From contig OZ244829.1 of NCBI GenBank assembly GCA_965220415.1, forward strand, positions 3,162,001 to 3,226,000: DNA of 64,000 nucleotides. The letters run 5' to 3'. The translations under genes and the position numbers were made by a program. Of the stretch, positions 1 to 8,222 are shown piece after piece. The first letter of the stretch is position 1, and each line of letters begins with the position of its first letter. This stretch comes from JAJDTR01 sp965220415 (lineage in GTDB: Bacteria; Poribacteria; WGA-4E; JAJDTR01). Below the pieces are notes generated by a model. That model was not told the DNA's origin and did not search any database. It saw only the letters and a program-made list of their open reading frames with translations.

Positions 1-1
1 G

Positions 2-685
2 AGGTGGCATGCGTTCTTTATGGCACAGATTGTGCGCGGCTTTTGCCGCGGTCAAATGCAAACGGTTGTCTCGTCGTTCTATTTTCCGCCGCTTAAACCG
101 AGGGCGCAGGATGTCACCCAGATTGGCGTATTGTTGAGGTCCGAAGTTCTGGAAGCCACTCCGGAGCGGGGCAATCATCTTGTGGTGTATCTGCGGCGTT
201 TCGGTTCTCCCGAGGTTTTTCGCGCGCTTGAAGCCTGCGGGTGCGAGGTGCGGATTTACGGATTGGGGGACCAGCCGTCTTCCGGACGATTGCGATTCCT
301 GCCGATCGACATGCACCGGTTCGTGGAGGACTTGGCGACAAGCCGTGCATTGATAAGCACGGCTGGCAACCAACTCATCGGGGAGGCGCTCTATCTTGAA
401 AAACCGGTGCTCGCCATGCCGGAACACCGCAACCACGAACAACGCATCAACGGGCATTTTGTCCAATGCTCGGGTGCAGGACTGAGCGTGGGTATGGAGC
501 AGATTTCGCCGGTACACACCCGTCATTTTATGGAGCAGTGCGAGGCATTTCGCGCTCGCATCAATCGTCGTCAGGTGTATGGGAACACCGCCGCTCTAAA
601 TATTATCAATCAGTATTTGCCGGGATACAAGCCTATCGCCTCACCATTGCCCCCCGCCACACGCAAGAAGGAGCTCGCCACATGA
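2..685 (+). CDS. Glycosyltransferase, C-terminal part (5' end outside window)
   Basis: The reading frame is open from the window edge, so the N-terminus is missing. The visible 220-odd residues resemble the nucleotide-sugar-binding half of GT-B (MurG/family 28-like) glycosyltransferases. There is a strand-rich segment (VVYLRRFG), then a stretch around FVEDLATSRALISTAGNQLI followed by GEALYLEKPVLAMP and EQRINGHFV, which is the usual G-x-x-x-x-EAL-x-x-x-KP-x-L-x-x-P pattern that binds the donor diphosphate. This is similar to the MJ1255-type family. The stop overlaps the ATG of the next gene (ATGA), so the two are translationally coupled. Acceptor and sugar cannot be told from this fragment. 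Confidence 0.7.
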   Translation, partial: RWHAFFMAQIVRGFCRGQMQTVVSSFYFPPLKPRAQDVTQIGVLLRSEVLEATPERGNHLVVYLRRFGSPEVFRALEACGCEVRIYGLGDQPSSGRLRFLPIDMHRFVEDLATSRALISTAGNQLIGEALYLEKPVLAMPEHRNHEQRINGHFVQCSGAGLSVGMEQISPVHTRHFMEQCEAFRARINRRQVYGNTAALNIINQYLPGYKPIASPLPPATRKKELAT

Positions 686-1788
686 GCGGACCTCGGTTTC
701 AATTCGAGATTAAAAATCGTCTGCTCTCGTTTCTTCACACGGTTTTGCGCGCCCGGCGCCGCGCCGTGACACTACCCCGGTTTTTGACGTATATCGTAAC
801 GTTCTCGTGCAATGCGAGGTGCATCATGTGCGACTCGTGGCGCAAGCCCTCGCCGAACGATTTGAGCCTCGACGAGATCGGAAACATCTTCAATCAACTG
901 CCGCGAATGGACGCCGTGCGGTTAACGGGTGGCGAGCCGTTTGTTCGGCGCGACCTATTGGACATTGCTCATTTTGCCCAGGACAAACTTGGACCGCTGA
1001 TGATTCATGTCACGACGAACGGTTTCCTGACAGACCGGATTGTGCAGTTCTGCGAGAAGCGGCGGCGTGATGTTCCGTTGAGTATGCTCGTTTCCGTTGA
1101 CGGCATGGAGGCGAAGCATAACCACGTGCGGGGCCACGACAAGGCGTGGGATTTCATCGTGGGGACGCTCAATGCTCTGGCGCCGCGACAGAAGGAGCTG
1201 CGGATGAGTCTGTCGGTGAATCAAACGATAGTTGATGCGGAGGGGGTTGAACACTACAAACGCTTGCGTGAGTTTCTAGAGCCGTTGGGAGTTCGGAACA
1301 ATGTCGTAATGGCTTACGACCTCAGCGCTACCTATAACTTGGAGGAGGAGCTGGAGGTTGCTCCGTCGCAGATTGGTCAGTTTACGACGTTTGGCGAATT
1401 CACGGAGGAGCATCTTCAAACGCTGTTCGACGAGATTGAGAAGGACCTCACGAATTATCCGCTGCTTGACCGGCTCGCGAAACGCTACTATTTGCAGGGC
1501 ATCCGGAATCGGTTGCTTGAGGGTGAAGGCGTGCCTAATCCGAAATGTGTCGCGCTTAATTCGCACCTGCGGCTGCTGCCGGACGGGCGTGTGCCGACGT
1601 GCCAGTTCAACACGACGAGCGCCGGTAATCTGAGGGAGGAGAAATTCGCCGATTTGTGGGCAAATGACAGGATAGGGAAGCAGCGGGAATGGGTCAACAA
1701 GTGCCCCGGGTGCTGGGCGGAGTGCGAGGTGTTGCCCAGCGCGATTTATACGGGTGATTTGTTAAGAGCCGTCTGGAGTGGTAGGTAA
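682..1788 (+). CDS. Radical SAM protein with C-terminal cysteine-rich (SPASM-like) domain
   Basis: A 368-residue protein. The frame is open further upstream, but the ATG at 682 has an AAGGAG ribosome site about 9 bases ahead, overlaps the stop of the preceding gene, and begins just before recognisable sequence. The [4Fe-4S] cluster motif CNARCIMC lies at residues 43-50 (CxxxCxxC) and the SAM-binding GGEP at 83-86. A C-terminal region has cysteines in CVALN, VPTCQF and CPGCWAEC, as in SPASM/twitch domains that hold auxiliary clusters. Family members modify peptides or sugars. Coupling to a glycosyltransferase suggests a role in cell-surface glycan or small-molecule synthesis, but the substrate is unknown. 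Confidence 0.85.
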   Translation: MSGPRFQFEIKNRLLSFLHTVLRARRRAVTLPRFLTYIVTFSCNARCIMCDSWRKPSPNDLSLDEIGNIFNQLPRMDAVRLTGGEPFVRRDLLDIAHFAQDKLGPLMIHVTTNGFLTDRIVQFCEKRRRDVPLSMLVSVDGMEAKHNHVRGHDKAWDFIVGTLNALAPRQKELRMSLSVNQTIVDAEGVEHYKRLREFLEPLGVRNNVVMAYDLSATYNLEEELEVAPSQIGQFTTFGEFTEEHLQTLFDEIEKDLTNYPLLDRLAKRYYLQGIRNRLLEGEGVPNPKCVALNSHLRLLPDGRVPTCQFNTTSAGNLREEKFADLWANDRIGKQREWVNKCPGCWAECEVLPSAIYTGDLLRAVWSGR

Positions 1789-1869
1789 GAATAGTGGTCA
1801 GCGACCTGTGACCAGTGGCTGGAAAAGGAGGTCGTGACTTTGCAGGGAGGAGGAAAGAGGAGTGGATTA

Positions 1870-2505
1870 TCAAACGGGTTGTTGGGCTTGGCGGGGTGCC
1901 TCGCTCGGGGGGAAATCTACTTTCGCATAAATCTCGTGTAGGGGGAGTTCGCAGTTAATTGACGTAAGTTGAACAATATCATCGGGGCTGCCGAATTCTG
2001 TCAGGATCCACTGCTCGTTATGTCGGAGGTAGTGTTCGACGCGCATGAAATCTTGTGAGACGAGGGTGTATTCTTGCATGGAGTCGAGTTGGCGATAGTA
2101 CCCGAATTTCGCGCCTCGGTCGTAGGCTTCGGTGGTTGGCGAAAGGACTTCAAAAAGGGCAGTGGGATTTAAGAGTGTATCAACACTAGCGTCCTCAAAT
2201 CGCGGTTCATCACAGACAACGAGAATATCGGGGTAGGTATATAGTCCGGCCGCGCTGACCTTTAGGCGCATGTCACAAGCATAGACCTCGCAGGAACGCT
2301 CCTTCAACTGGAGATGGAGTCCACAGCAGATATTTCCGCTGACGAGATTATGCGCCCGGTTTGATCCCGTCATCGGGTGCATGCTGCCGTCGCGGTATTC
2401 GCTCTTGGTGGTCGCCTTGCGTTCCAAAGCGAGGTACTCTTGTGGTGTCAGATGAGATTGCACGGCAGCAGATGAAATGGTTTTCCTTGTGTTCTTCCTA
2501 TTCAA
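1870..2505 (-). CDS. Uma2 family (DUF820) PD-(D/E)XK nuclease-like protein
   Basis: 211 residues. It starts with TTG, the only plausible start because a TAA lies in frame just upstream. Family signatures are visible: LTPQEYLALERKA near the N-terminus, TYPDILVVCDEPRFED (the Asp of the PD motif) and LFEVLSPTTEAYDRGAKFGYYR (the Glu and the D-R-x-x-K segment). Uma2 proteins share the restriction-endonuclease fold and are abundant as dispersed paralogues in Cyanobacteria, Planctomycetes and Poribacteria. Their biological role is unclear. It is a solitary gene bounded by repeat-rich DNA. Confidence 0.85.
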   Translation of the reverse strand: MNRKNTRKTISSAAVQSHLTPQEYLALERKATTKSEYRDGSMHPMTGSNRAHNLVSGNICCGLHLQLKERSCEVYACDMRLKVSAAGLYTYPDILVVCDEPRFEDASVDTLLNPTALFEVLSPTTEAYDRGAKFGYYRQLDSMQEYTLVSQDFMRVEHYLRHNEQWILTEFGSPDDIVQLTSINCELPLHEIYAKVDFPPSEAPRQAQQPV

Positions 2506-2578
2506 GGCTGAAATTTAGTCCTGCAGTCCTTATTGTTCTACCATTCAATTATACCACAGGTGCCTTGGCGCGTCATGT

Positions 2579-2755
2579 TCTTTTTGGACAGGCGAAACGC
2601 ATCTAATTTAGAGGATGTCTGATGGTGGAATAATGTACCATTAATGTTGGGTTTCACTCAAATTTTGGCAGGTTCAAGCAAATTGGGCACTCGAAAACCC
2701 CTCTAAAATCGACGATTATTAACGGAATTCGTTCAACCCAACCTACGATCTTTAG
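2579..2755. repeat. Dispersed intergenic repeat, copy 1 (inverted relative to 54.05 kb)
   Basis: This segment aligns, with substitutions and small indels, to the reverse complement of about 54048-54215. Shared blocks are GAAACGCATCTAATT, AGAGGATGTCT, GTTGGGTTTCACTCAAATTT, the GAAAA-CCTCTAA-ATCGACGATTAT block and TTCAACCCAACCTACGA. It contains no open reading frame of note. It carries the GTTGGGTTT/AACCCAACCTAC palindromic core seen at several other intergenic sites. It could be a MITE or a REP-type element, and no terminal duplication is obvious. With its flanks it fills the 2.5-2.85 kb gap. Confidence 0.7.
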
Positions 2756-2847
2756 AAAGATTGCCACAAACTTAGCCTGATTTTCCTTTTTGCCAAGCAG
2801 AAAATTTAGATGCGTGTCCCCTAGGGACAAGGTCGGCAAATAGCCAA

Positions 2848-2950
2848 CTATAACCGTTATCGCGGGAGACGCCTACTACGCCGTCAATCAAGCCGGCGTG
2901 GGCGGGGCTAGCGGCGGGAGGGTGATGAGTAGGACCAGGCAGACTCTCAT
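2848..2950 (-). pseudogene. Decayed 5' end of an array propeller gene
   Basis: On the minus strand an ATG at 2950 opens MRVCLVLLITLPPLAPPTPA and then hits stops. The DNA closely matches the signal-peptide region of the propeller gene at 19772-20890 (GCGGGGCTAGCGGCGGGAGGGTGATGAGTAGG versus its counterpart near 20840). It follows the preceding minus-strand gene by about 10 bases, exactly as intact array genes do. I read it as the truncated last member of the first operon. Confidence 0.6.
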
Positions 2951-2960
2951 ATTGTGCTGG

Positions 2961-3382
2961 CTAAAAGTTGTGGGACACATACTTGGCGATTATGCCGCCG
3001 GAGTGCCACTCCACAGCGAAGTGGATTAGTCCGCCGCTCTGCGGCGCGTTTACTTCAAGCAATAACCAGTTGGCATGGAGGTCGTCCCAGTACCATTTTT
3101 CGACGCGTAGGTTGCGGTCGGCAGGTTTGTGACGCGAATATCGCACGGCTTGCCGTCAAACTTTACCACGATCACGGTGTGGCCAATCGGAATGCTAGCC
3201 GCGTCGTCATCGATGTCGTATTCAGTTCCTTCTCCGTAGCTAACGTGCACATTGCGTATGGACGGCAGGAAATCTAGAATATTAACTATTGGGGGATCCG
3301 CCCAATATGCCATGCCTGAATCCTCGGGTTCATATGCGCCGCAGGCGACGAGGACGAGCAGTGAGAGCAGATCAATTTTCAT
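2961..3382 (-). pseudogene. Small lipoprotein gene of the array, frameshifted
   Basis: The ATG at 3382 (3 bases after the upstream gene's stop) starts MKIDLLSLLVLVACGAYEPEDSG, a lipoprotein signal with lipobox LVAC. The frame continues plausibly to about FDGKPCDIRVTNLPT and then runs into a low-quality tail ending at 3050. The overlapping frame (NLRVEKWYWDDLHANWLLLEV to 2961) supplies a better C-terminal half, matching the strand pattern of the SIDPP lipoprotein family at 14 kb. One indel near 3110-3130 would join them. Either it is a real lesion or an assembly error. Confidence 0.55.
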
Positions 3383-3384
3383 GA

Positions 3385-3927
3385 TTATCGTCGAACGATG
3401 TTGCCGTGCGTCGTGAACATCAGGGTGGAGACGCCTACGGTAAATGGATGTCCGTTCTCTAAATACCATTTTTGATGCGGCGGCAACTGCGAAATTTCTA
3501 TGACGACAGAGGTGACAATGCCGCGCTCCCCCTCTTGAAAGGGGACTTCGGCCTTAGAGAATTCATGATCCGTTTCCTTCCAGGGACCAATCGTTCTGTA
3601 CGCAGCGCCGGCGTATTCTTGCAGACCCGCTAGTATCCTCGCAGCTCCCCCTACGTCGCGGATCTCAAATCGGCGAAACCTGTCGTTCGAATAATGTCCT
3701 CTGTAGGTTTTTACTATCCAGACGTATATGGGCCGGTCCACAGTGCGATCGGACTCAAGCTGGAACACGAAATAGGTACGATCAATATCGTAGGCTCCGA
3801 TGTCGATGACCGGAAGGTCAGGCTCCCGGATGGGCTCGTCGGCGCCGCAGCCGATGATGGCGATGACCAGGAACGCCAAGATAGCGAGTAAGTCTAAGAG
3901 GGTGGCAATGAGGGTTAGGCATTTCAT
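3385..3927 (-). CDS. Predicted lipoprotein, IDIGAYDI family
   Basis: 180 residues. A long hydrophobic signal peptide ends at the lipobox-like IIGC (Cys27), followed by acidic GADEPIREPDLP. The rest looks beta-rich. Its hallmark blocks are VIDIGAYDIDRTYFVFQL at the start of the mature domain and PFTVGVSTLMFTTHGNIVRR at the end. Two close paralogues exist in this window (6086-6598 and 27852-28358). The start codon overlaps the stop of the upstream propeller gene by ATGA, so production is probably coupled to it. The function is unknown. The fixed pairing with propellers suggests an outer-membrane anchor or partner. Confidence 0.75.
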   Translation of the reverse strand: MKCLTLIATLLDLLAILAFLVIAIIGCGADEPIREPDLPVIDIGAYDIDRTYFVFQLESDRTVDRPIYVWIVKTYRGHYSNDRFRRFEIRDVGGAARILAGLQEYAGAAYRTIGPWKETDHEFSKAEVPFQEGERGIVTSVVIEISQLPPHQKWYLENGHPFTVGVSTLMFTTHGNIVRR

Positions 3928-5000
3928 GGATTTTTCAGGGCGCCCCAGATTGCCGCGGCTTTGCCATGCCGATTCACGATCGAGATTGAGGCGCGGTAGA
4001 TGCCGTTTTCGGTGCCGGCGTACAGATCGGATCCGTGGGATATGAGCGAGTCAAAGAGAACGTGCCGCGGTCCTGTCGGGAACCATGTTTCGGACGGCTG
4101 ATCGAACAGCCACACGCCGCGGTCCGATTCGTAACACGCGGCGAAGATTCGGCCGCGATTGACCGCCAGTCGATTCATATAGGGCTCTTCCGGCAGCCCC
4201 CGGCTGAGATTCTCCCACATGAATTCGGCTTCGTTCCAACGCCCAAAGCCTCGACTTCCGGCGACGTATAACTTATCCCCAAGCACCACCCAGTCAGCTA
4301 AATCGCCGTATTCTAGCTCGGGAAGAAGTTCCCACGTTTCGCCGTTGTCCGGGGAACGGAATAGGATTCTGGAGGAGCTTGAATAGACTGCCCACAGATA
4401 GCCGCCGAACTCCGTCATCGACCAGATACTATCGCCGAAGTGCCAGTCGGGTATGTTGTGCTCTTTGATGCCCGGGTATATCCATTCGTCGTATACGGAA
4501 TGCCAGGTTTCGCCCCGGTTGCTGGATATGTGCGTGCCCTGGTGGTACCCTACGTTGATGACCATGCCGGAACTGGTAACGAGTAATTGATAAACGGATC
4601 CGTGGCGAGGCCCCCGTTTCGGGTGGTCGAAGATGTAGAGCCCTTCGTTAATCTGCTCCCATGTGTTGCCGCCGTCGTCCGAGCGGAATACGCCGTGGTC
4701 TATCGCACCGACATAAACGGTGCCGTCCCCGCTTCCAATGGCGGTGATAACTAAGTCATCGATGCCGCGGCCAATGTCCCGGTGGCGCCAGGTGTAGCCA
4801 TCATCGAAGGAGAGGTAAAACCCGGTGTCGCCTACGGCGTAGAGACGGAGGCCGTCGCTCTCAAGCAGTCGGACGCTCCCGATGACCTCGGTACCGGGGA
4901 TATGTTCCCACTCGGCGCGGGCATCTTGGCCGCAGTTGATGAGCCAGATCAAGAACAGGAGTGGGGTTAGGATAACCGTCAAGCCGAGTTTGGTATTCAT
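3924..5000 (-). CDS. Secreted seven-bladed beta-propeller protein (Asp-box repeats), array member 1
   Basis: 358 residues. The signal peptide is cleaved near ARA/EW (about residue 29). Asp boxes (S-x-D-x-G-x-T-W) are at residues 64-71, 107-114, 159-166 and 216-223, with degenerate repeats near 254 (GRWNEAEFMWEN) and 299 (FDQPSETWF). Spacing suggests seven blades, like Ycf48/HCF136 or sortilin-type propellers. The arginine triad and nucleophile of true sialidases are not apparent, so I infer a binding or structural role rather than sialidase activity. It ends in HGKAAAIWGALKNP, the array's C-terminal motif. An AAGGAG site precedes the ATG, 12 bases after the upstream gene. Its closest relative in the window is the gene at 14842-15939, in another operon. 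Confidence 0.8.
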   Translation of the reverse strand: MNTKLGLTVILTPLLFLIWLINCGQDARAEWEHIPGTEVIGSVRLLESDGLRLYAVGDTGFYLSFDDGYTWRHRDIGRGIDDLVITAIGSGDGTVYVGAIDHGVFRSDDGGNTWEQINEGLYIFDHPKRGPRHGSVYQLLVTSSGMVINVGYHQGTHISSNRGETWHSVYDEWIYPGIKEHNIPDWHFGDSIWSMTEFGGYLWAVYSSSSRILFRSPDNGETWELLPELEYGDLADWVVLGDKLYVAGSRGFGRWNEAEFMWENLSRGLPEEPYMNRLAVNRGRIFAACYESDRGVWLFDQPSETWFPTGPRHVLFDSLISHGSDLYAGTENGIYRASISIVNRHGKAAAIWGALKNP

Positions 5001-5012
5001 GAGTGGTCTCCT

Positions 5013-6044
5013 TCATTCCGTTTTAAGGGCGCCCCAGGTGGTAGCGGCTTTGCCGTAGGGTTGAACGATCTGGATGTCGGCTCGGTAGATGCCGTCCTCC
5101 ATGACTGGAGCGTACAGATAGTCATTATGCGATACGATATCAACGATACGAGAATCCTGTAAGCCAACGGAGACGAACGTGTCGGACCGGTCGTCGAACA
5201 GGTATACACCGGAGTAGAAATCGCCGGCGAAGAGGCGGCCGCGATGCACGGCCAGGCTTGTGAAATGCGTGGACTCAGGCGAGGGTGGAAGCCCTTCGCT
5301 GAAGTACTCCCAGTTGTGTTCGTCTTCGTTCCACCGGCCGAATACGTGGCGGATGACGTACAACCGGCCGTTAAATTCTTGCCAGTCGTCTATGCGGGTG
5401 AACTTAAAATTTTTCGTCGATTGCCACGTCTTGCCTTTGTCCGGGGAACGGACGATATTCGCGGTGGTGGCGGCCCACCAATAACCGCCGGTCTCGGTCA
5501 TTGACCAGATATCGTGGCTAATGCGAATCGTATTGTTAAAGTTCCCGGGAACGCGCCAGAGATTATAGGTACTCTTCCACCACTCGCCACGGTTGGTGGA
5601 TATATAGGTGCCCGCGTGATACTTGCAGGCTATGGCGGTGCCGGAGCGCGTAACGAGTATTTGGTTTACTTCGGCATACCTGCGCTCGTCGACAAACGGA
5701 CCATTATCAAAAGTGTCGATGCCGACACTGTTGTTTTCCCATGTGACCCCGCCGCTGTCGGAGCGGTATAGGCCGTGCTTGAGCGTGCCTGCATAGACGG
5801 CATTCTTGCCAACGCCTATTGCAGTCACGTGGCGGTCCGGCAGGGTTAATCGGAAGGTAAGGCCTGGGCCCCGGGACATGTAAAATCCGCCCGAATACCC
5901 GAGGTAGAGGCGGTGCTCGTCGGCTGCAAGCACGGCGTCATAGGGGAGGTCCGCCTCATGGGTTAGTTTCCAGGCAACTTGGGGCGCGGCGTGGGCGCGG
6001 CCCGAGGCGAAGAGGGCAATGAGCAGGAGCAGGTAGATTTTCAT
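5013..6044 (-). CDS. Secreted beta-propeller protein, array member 2
   Basis: 343 residues. Signal peptide MKIYLLLLIALFASGRAHA is cleaved before APQ. The first Asp box has decayed to SRGPGLTF (about residues 57-64). Intact ones are SDSGGVTW (95-102) and SPDKGKTW (200-207), and the third is altered to STNRGEWW. The C-terminus is GKAATTWGALKTE. It is separated by 41 bases from the upstream lipoprotein gene. This spacer and the GGAG-containing leader closely match the junction upstream of the propeller gene at 20890, so whole gene junctions have been duplicated. Confidence 0.8.
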   Translation of the reverse strand: MKIYLLLLIALFASGRAHAAPQVAWKLTHEADLPYDAVLAADEHRLYLGYSGGFYMSRGPGLTFRLTLPDRHVTAIGVGKNAVYAGTLKHGLYRSDSGGVTWENNSVGIDTFDNGPFVDERRYAEVNQILVTRSGTAIACKYHAGTYISTNRGEWWKSTYNLWRVPGNFNNTIRISHDIWSMTETGGYWWAATTANIVRSPDKGKTWQSTKNFKFTRIDDWQEFNGRLYVIRHVFGRWNEDEHNWEYFSEGLPPSPESTHFTSLAVHRGRLFAGDFYSGVYLFDDRSDTFVSVGLQDSRIVDIVSHNDYLYAPVMEDGIYRADIQIVQPYGKAATTWGALKTE

Positions 6045-6085
6045 GGTGCTTTATCTCCGCTTTCAGGAAGTCCGATATGGGGGTA

Positions 6086-6598
6086 TTAACGAACGATTCT
6101 GTGCGTCGTGAACATCAGGGTGGAGACGCCTACGGTAAATGGTGCGCTATTCTCGTAGTAATATCCGGCCTCCTTCGTCGTCGGGGAGATTGTTATTGTG
6201 GCAGCGGTGACGATACCGTACTTTCCTTCTTCGAAGGGGTGGTCGATGTCAAGGTCGGTAAAGTCGCCGGCATACAGGCGTCTTGATATGCTTCCGGTGT
6301 ACAGTTCCTGTCCGGCGTCTATTCCGAAGATGGTGTTAGGGACGCGGATGGTAAACTGGTTCCGCCAGTCGTCGTAGACATATCCCGTGTAGGTTACAGA
6401 TTTGCTGACGAATGTTTGTCCCTGCGCCGCGGGTTCAATCACCAACCTAAACACGAAATAGCCGGGCGCTATGTCGTAGGCTCCGATGTCGATGACCGGC
6501 AGGTCTGGCTCCGGAATCTCGGGCTCCCTGATGGCCTCGTCAGCGCCGCAGCCAGCGAGGAGGGTGAACAGTAGGAGCAGATATATTCTGACAGTCAT
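6086..6598 (-). CDS. Predicted lipoprotein, IDIGAYDI family
   Basis: 170 residues. Signal MTVRIYLLLLFTLLAGC has a perfect lipobox (LAGC, Cys17), followed by an acidic proline linker (ADEAIREPEIPEPDLP). The mature domain opens with VIDIGAYDIAPGYFVFRL and closes with PFTVGVSTLMFTTHRIVR. The middle differs from its two paralogues, consistent with diversifying copies. The ATG overlaps the stop of the upstream propeller gene by ATGA. Asp at +2 is absent after the Cys (Gly instead), so by the E. coli rule it would go to the outer membrane. That rule may not apply in this phylum. Confidence 0.78.
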   Translation of the reverse strand: MTVRIYLLLLFTLLAGCGADEAIREPEIPEPDLPVIDIGAYDIAPGYFVFRLVIEPAAQGQTFVSKSVTYTGYVYDDWRNQFTIRVPNTIFGIDAGQELYTGSISRRLYAGDFTDLDIDHPFEEGKYGIVTAATITISPTTKEAGYYYENSAPFTVGVSTLMFTTHRIVR

Positions 6599-7626
6599 TT
6601 GGTGTTTCCCAGCTTTATAGCGCCCCAGGTGACGGCGGCTTTGCCTTCGGGGGAAACAAGGGGCCGCTTGGCGCGGTATATCCCATCATGATCCCGGGTC
6701 AGCCCGGCGGCGTAGAGATTTCCGCGATGGGACGCGAGGCTGAAGACGCGTTTACCGGAGAGGCCTGCCGGGTACCAGGTTTCGGCATGATGGTCGAACA
6801 TGAACACGCCGTGGCTCCGCGAGCCGCCGAAGATCCAGTCACGATGTACGACCAAGCAACTCAAACGAACCAACTTCGGAAGGCTTTCGCTGAGATCTTC
6901 CCATTCCAGCCCTTCCTCGCGCCAGCGTCCGAATCCGCCGCCGCCAACGTAGAGGTCGCCTCTGAATGAGATCCACGCTTCTACGGGCGAATAATGTCGA
7001 ATACTGCGCTCGTTTCCCCAGTCGGGAATGGACTCCCAGGTGGCGCCTTCGTCGGGAGACCGCGCGGCTTTGTCAATCGAGTAGAGCGCCCAGAGATAAC
7101 CGTCATGCTCGCCCATCGACCAGATACCGGTGCCCAAGTCGATATCGGAGGATCCCGGACTTTGCGGAGCGACCCACTCCAAGGTTACGTTATGCCATGA
7201 ATCGCCGCGGTCGCGGGAGATCCACGTGCCGGAATGGTAGCCGACGGCGATGGCCATCCCGGAACCGGTGACGAAGAATCGCCGTAGATAGGGATAGTAG
7301 GACCTGTTTCCGTCCCATTTTGGGTCGAAGCCGTTGTTTTTCCAATGCCACGTATTGCCTTTGGTAACGGAACGCAAGATGCCGTGTTCCGAACTGTAGC
7401 CGTAGATGGCGCCGGGCGATGCGGTGAGATCATTTATGTAATCGTTGAAATCACCGAGGCGCCAGGTGTAACCGTCGTCACGCGAGTAGTAGATGCCTTT
7501 TTTGGTACTGGCGTAGAGGCGTTCGCCGTCGCTGGTAATGCGATCGGCACCATTTCCGAAAATGAGCTCCCACTCGGCGTGGACATGGCCTGCAACCAAA
7601 GCGAATAGGAGCAGATAGATTTTCAT
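6595..7626 (-). CDS. Secreted beta-propeller protein, array member 3
   Basis: 343 residues from the ATG at 7626. Upstream in-frame codons (to 7731) are ignored because this ATG overlaps the preceding stop (ATGA) and opens a clear signal peptide, MKIYLLLFALVAGHVHA/EW. Asp boxes include SRDDGYTW and SPDEGATW; others are altered to SVTKGNTW and SRDRGDSW. The central third (HSGTWISRDRGDSWH through DIDLGTGIWSMGE) is almost identical to the next gene upstream (8223-9257), marking a recent tandem duplication. The tail AVTWGAIKLGNTK is shared with the gene at 9739-10779 instead, so the C-terminus appears to have been exchanged. Confidence 0.8.
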   Translation of the reverse strand: MKIYLLLFALVAGHVHAEWELIFGNGADRITSDGERLYASTKKGIYYSRDDGYTWRLGDFNDYINDLTASPGAIYGYSSEHGILRSVTKGNTWHWKNNGFDPKWDGNRSYYPYLRRFFVTGSGMAIAVGYHSGTWISRDRGDSWHNVTLEWVAPQSPGSSDIDLGTGIWSMGEHDGYLWALYSIDKAARSPDEGATWESIPDWGNERSIRHYSPVEAWISFRGDLYVGGGGFGRWREEGLEWEDLSESLPKLVRLSCLVVHRDWIFGGSRSHGVFMFDHHAETWYPAGLSGKRVFSLASHRGNLYAAGLTRDHDGIYRAKRPLVSPEGKAAVTWGAIKLGNTK

Positions 7627-8210
7627 GATGGGTTGGCTCCAGATGTGTTGTCGCGAGTCCAATACAACTCCCAAATGAACGTTGACTCTAAAGGATGCCA
7701 AAACTCTAGTTTTAAGGTATCCCCAATCCACTCGTAAGGGAATCTGCCGTACTCGTGCGCCGAATACCCCGTTTGGAACAAGATGTGAATCACGAGTTTG
7801 GTTCTGAATTCGCCAGGTTTGACCTCTTTGTAGTAGCGGTTGGAAAAACTCTTCTCGATTGTGCGGGGCGTTTCTTCTTCTAGTATGGCTTTAAATCTAC
7901 CTCTGTATTTAAGGGGCGCCACCGGCATCGGCGCGTCCAAATAAAACGTACCTTCGCCCAGCTCGAGCCGCCCGGTGCCGGCCGGGTAGGCATAGGTGGT
8001 CGGCACGCGCCGTATAATTATTGGATCGTCGAGGTCGGGGCCGCCGACGTCCATGAGTTCATGCATGACCGCTTTGGTGAGCACAAAGGTGCCTTTGAGC
8101 ACCTGGCCCGTGGGTGCGGGGACGATCGTCTCCGATTCGCCGCAGCCGGCGAACCATATCACGAGCAGGAGTGGGGTTAGGATAAACGTTAAGCTGAGTT
8201 TGTTATTCAT
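7623..8210 (-). CDS. Predicted lipoprotein, VLTKAV family
   Basis: 195 residues. Signal MNNKLSLTFILTPLLLVIWF is followed by the lipobox FAGC. Conserved blocks shared with 29464-29934 are LKGTFVLTKAV, VGGPDLDDP, YPAGTGRL, YLDAPMP and YEWIGDTLKLE..W.LYW. The pattern of short beta strands around TGRLxL and WIGDTLxLE recalls small lipocalin-like or META-type barrels that report a calculated value. That resemblance is weak. It sits between two propeller genes, 12 bases after one and overlapping the other. Confidence 0.72.
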   Translation of the reverse strand: MNNKLSLTFILTPLLLVIWFAGCGESETIVPAPTGQVLKGTFVLTKAVMHELMDVGGPDLDDPIIIRRVPTTYAYPAGTGRLELGEGTFYLDAPMPVAPLKYRGRFKAILEEETPRTIEKSFSNRYYKEVKPGEFRTKLVIHILFQTGYSAHEYGRFPYEWIGDTLKLEFWHPLESTFIWELYWTRDNTSGANPS

Positions 8211-8222
8211 TAGTGGCCTCTC

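Noticed and set aside
2654..2839. 61-codon minus-strand open frame
   Set aside because: It lies within a dispersed repeat that also occurs at 54 kb and varies by indels, so it is not coding.
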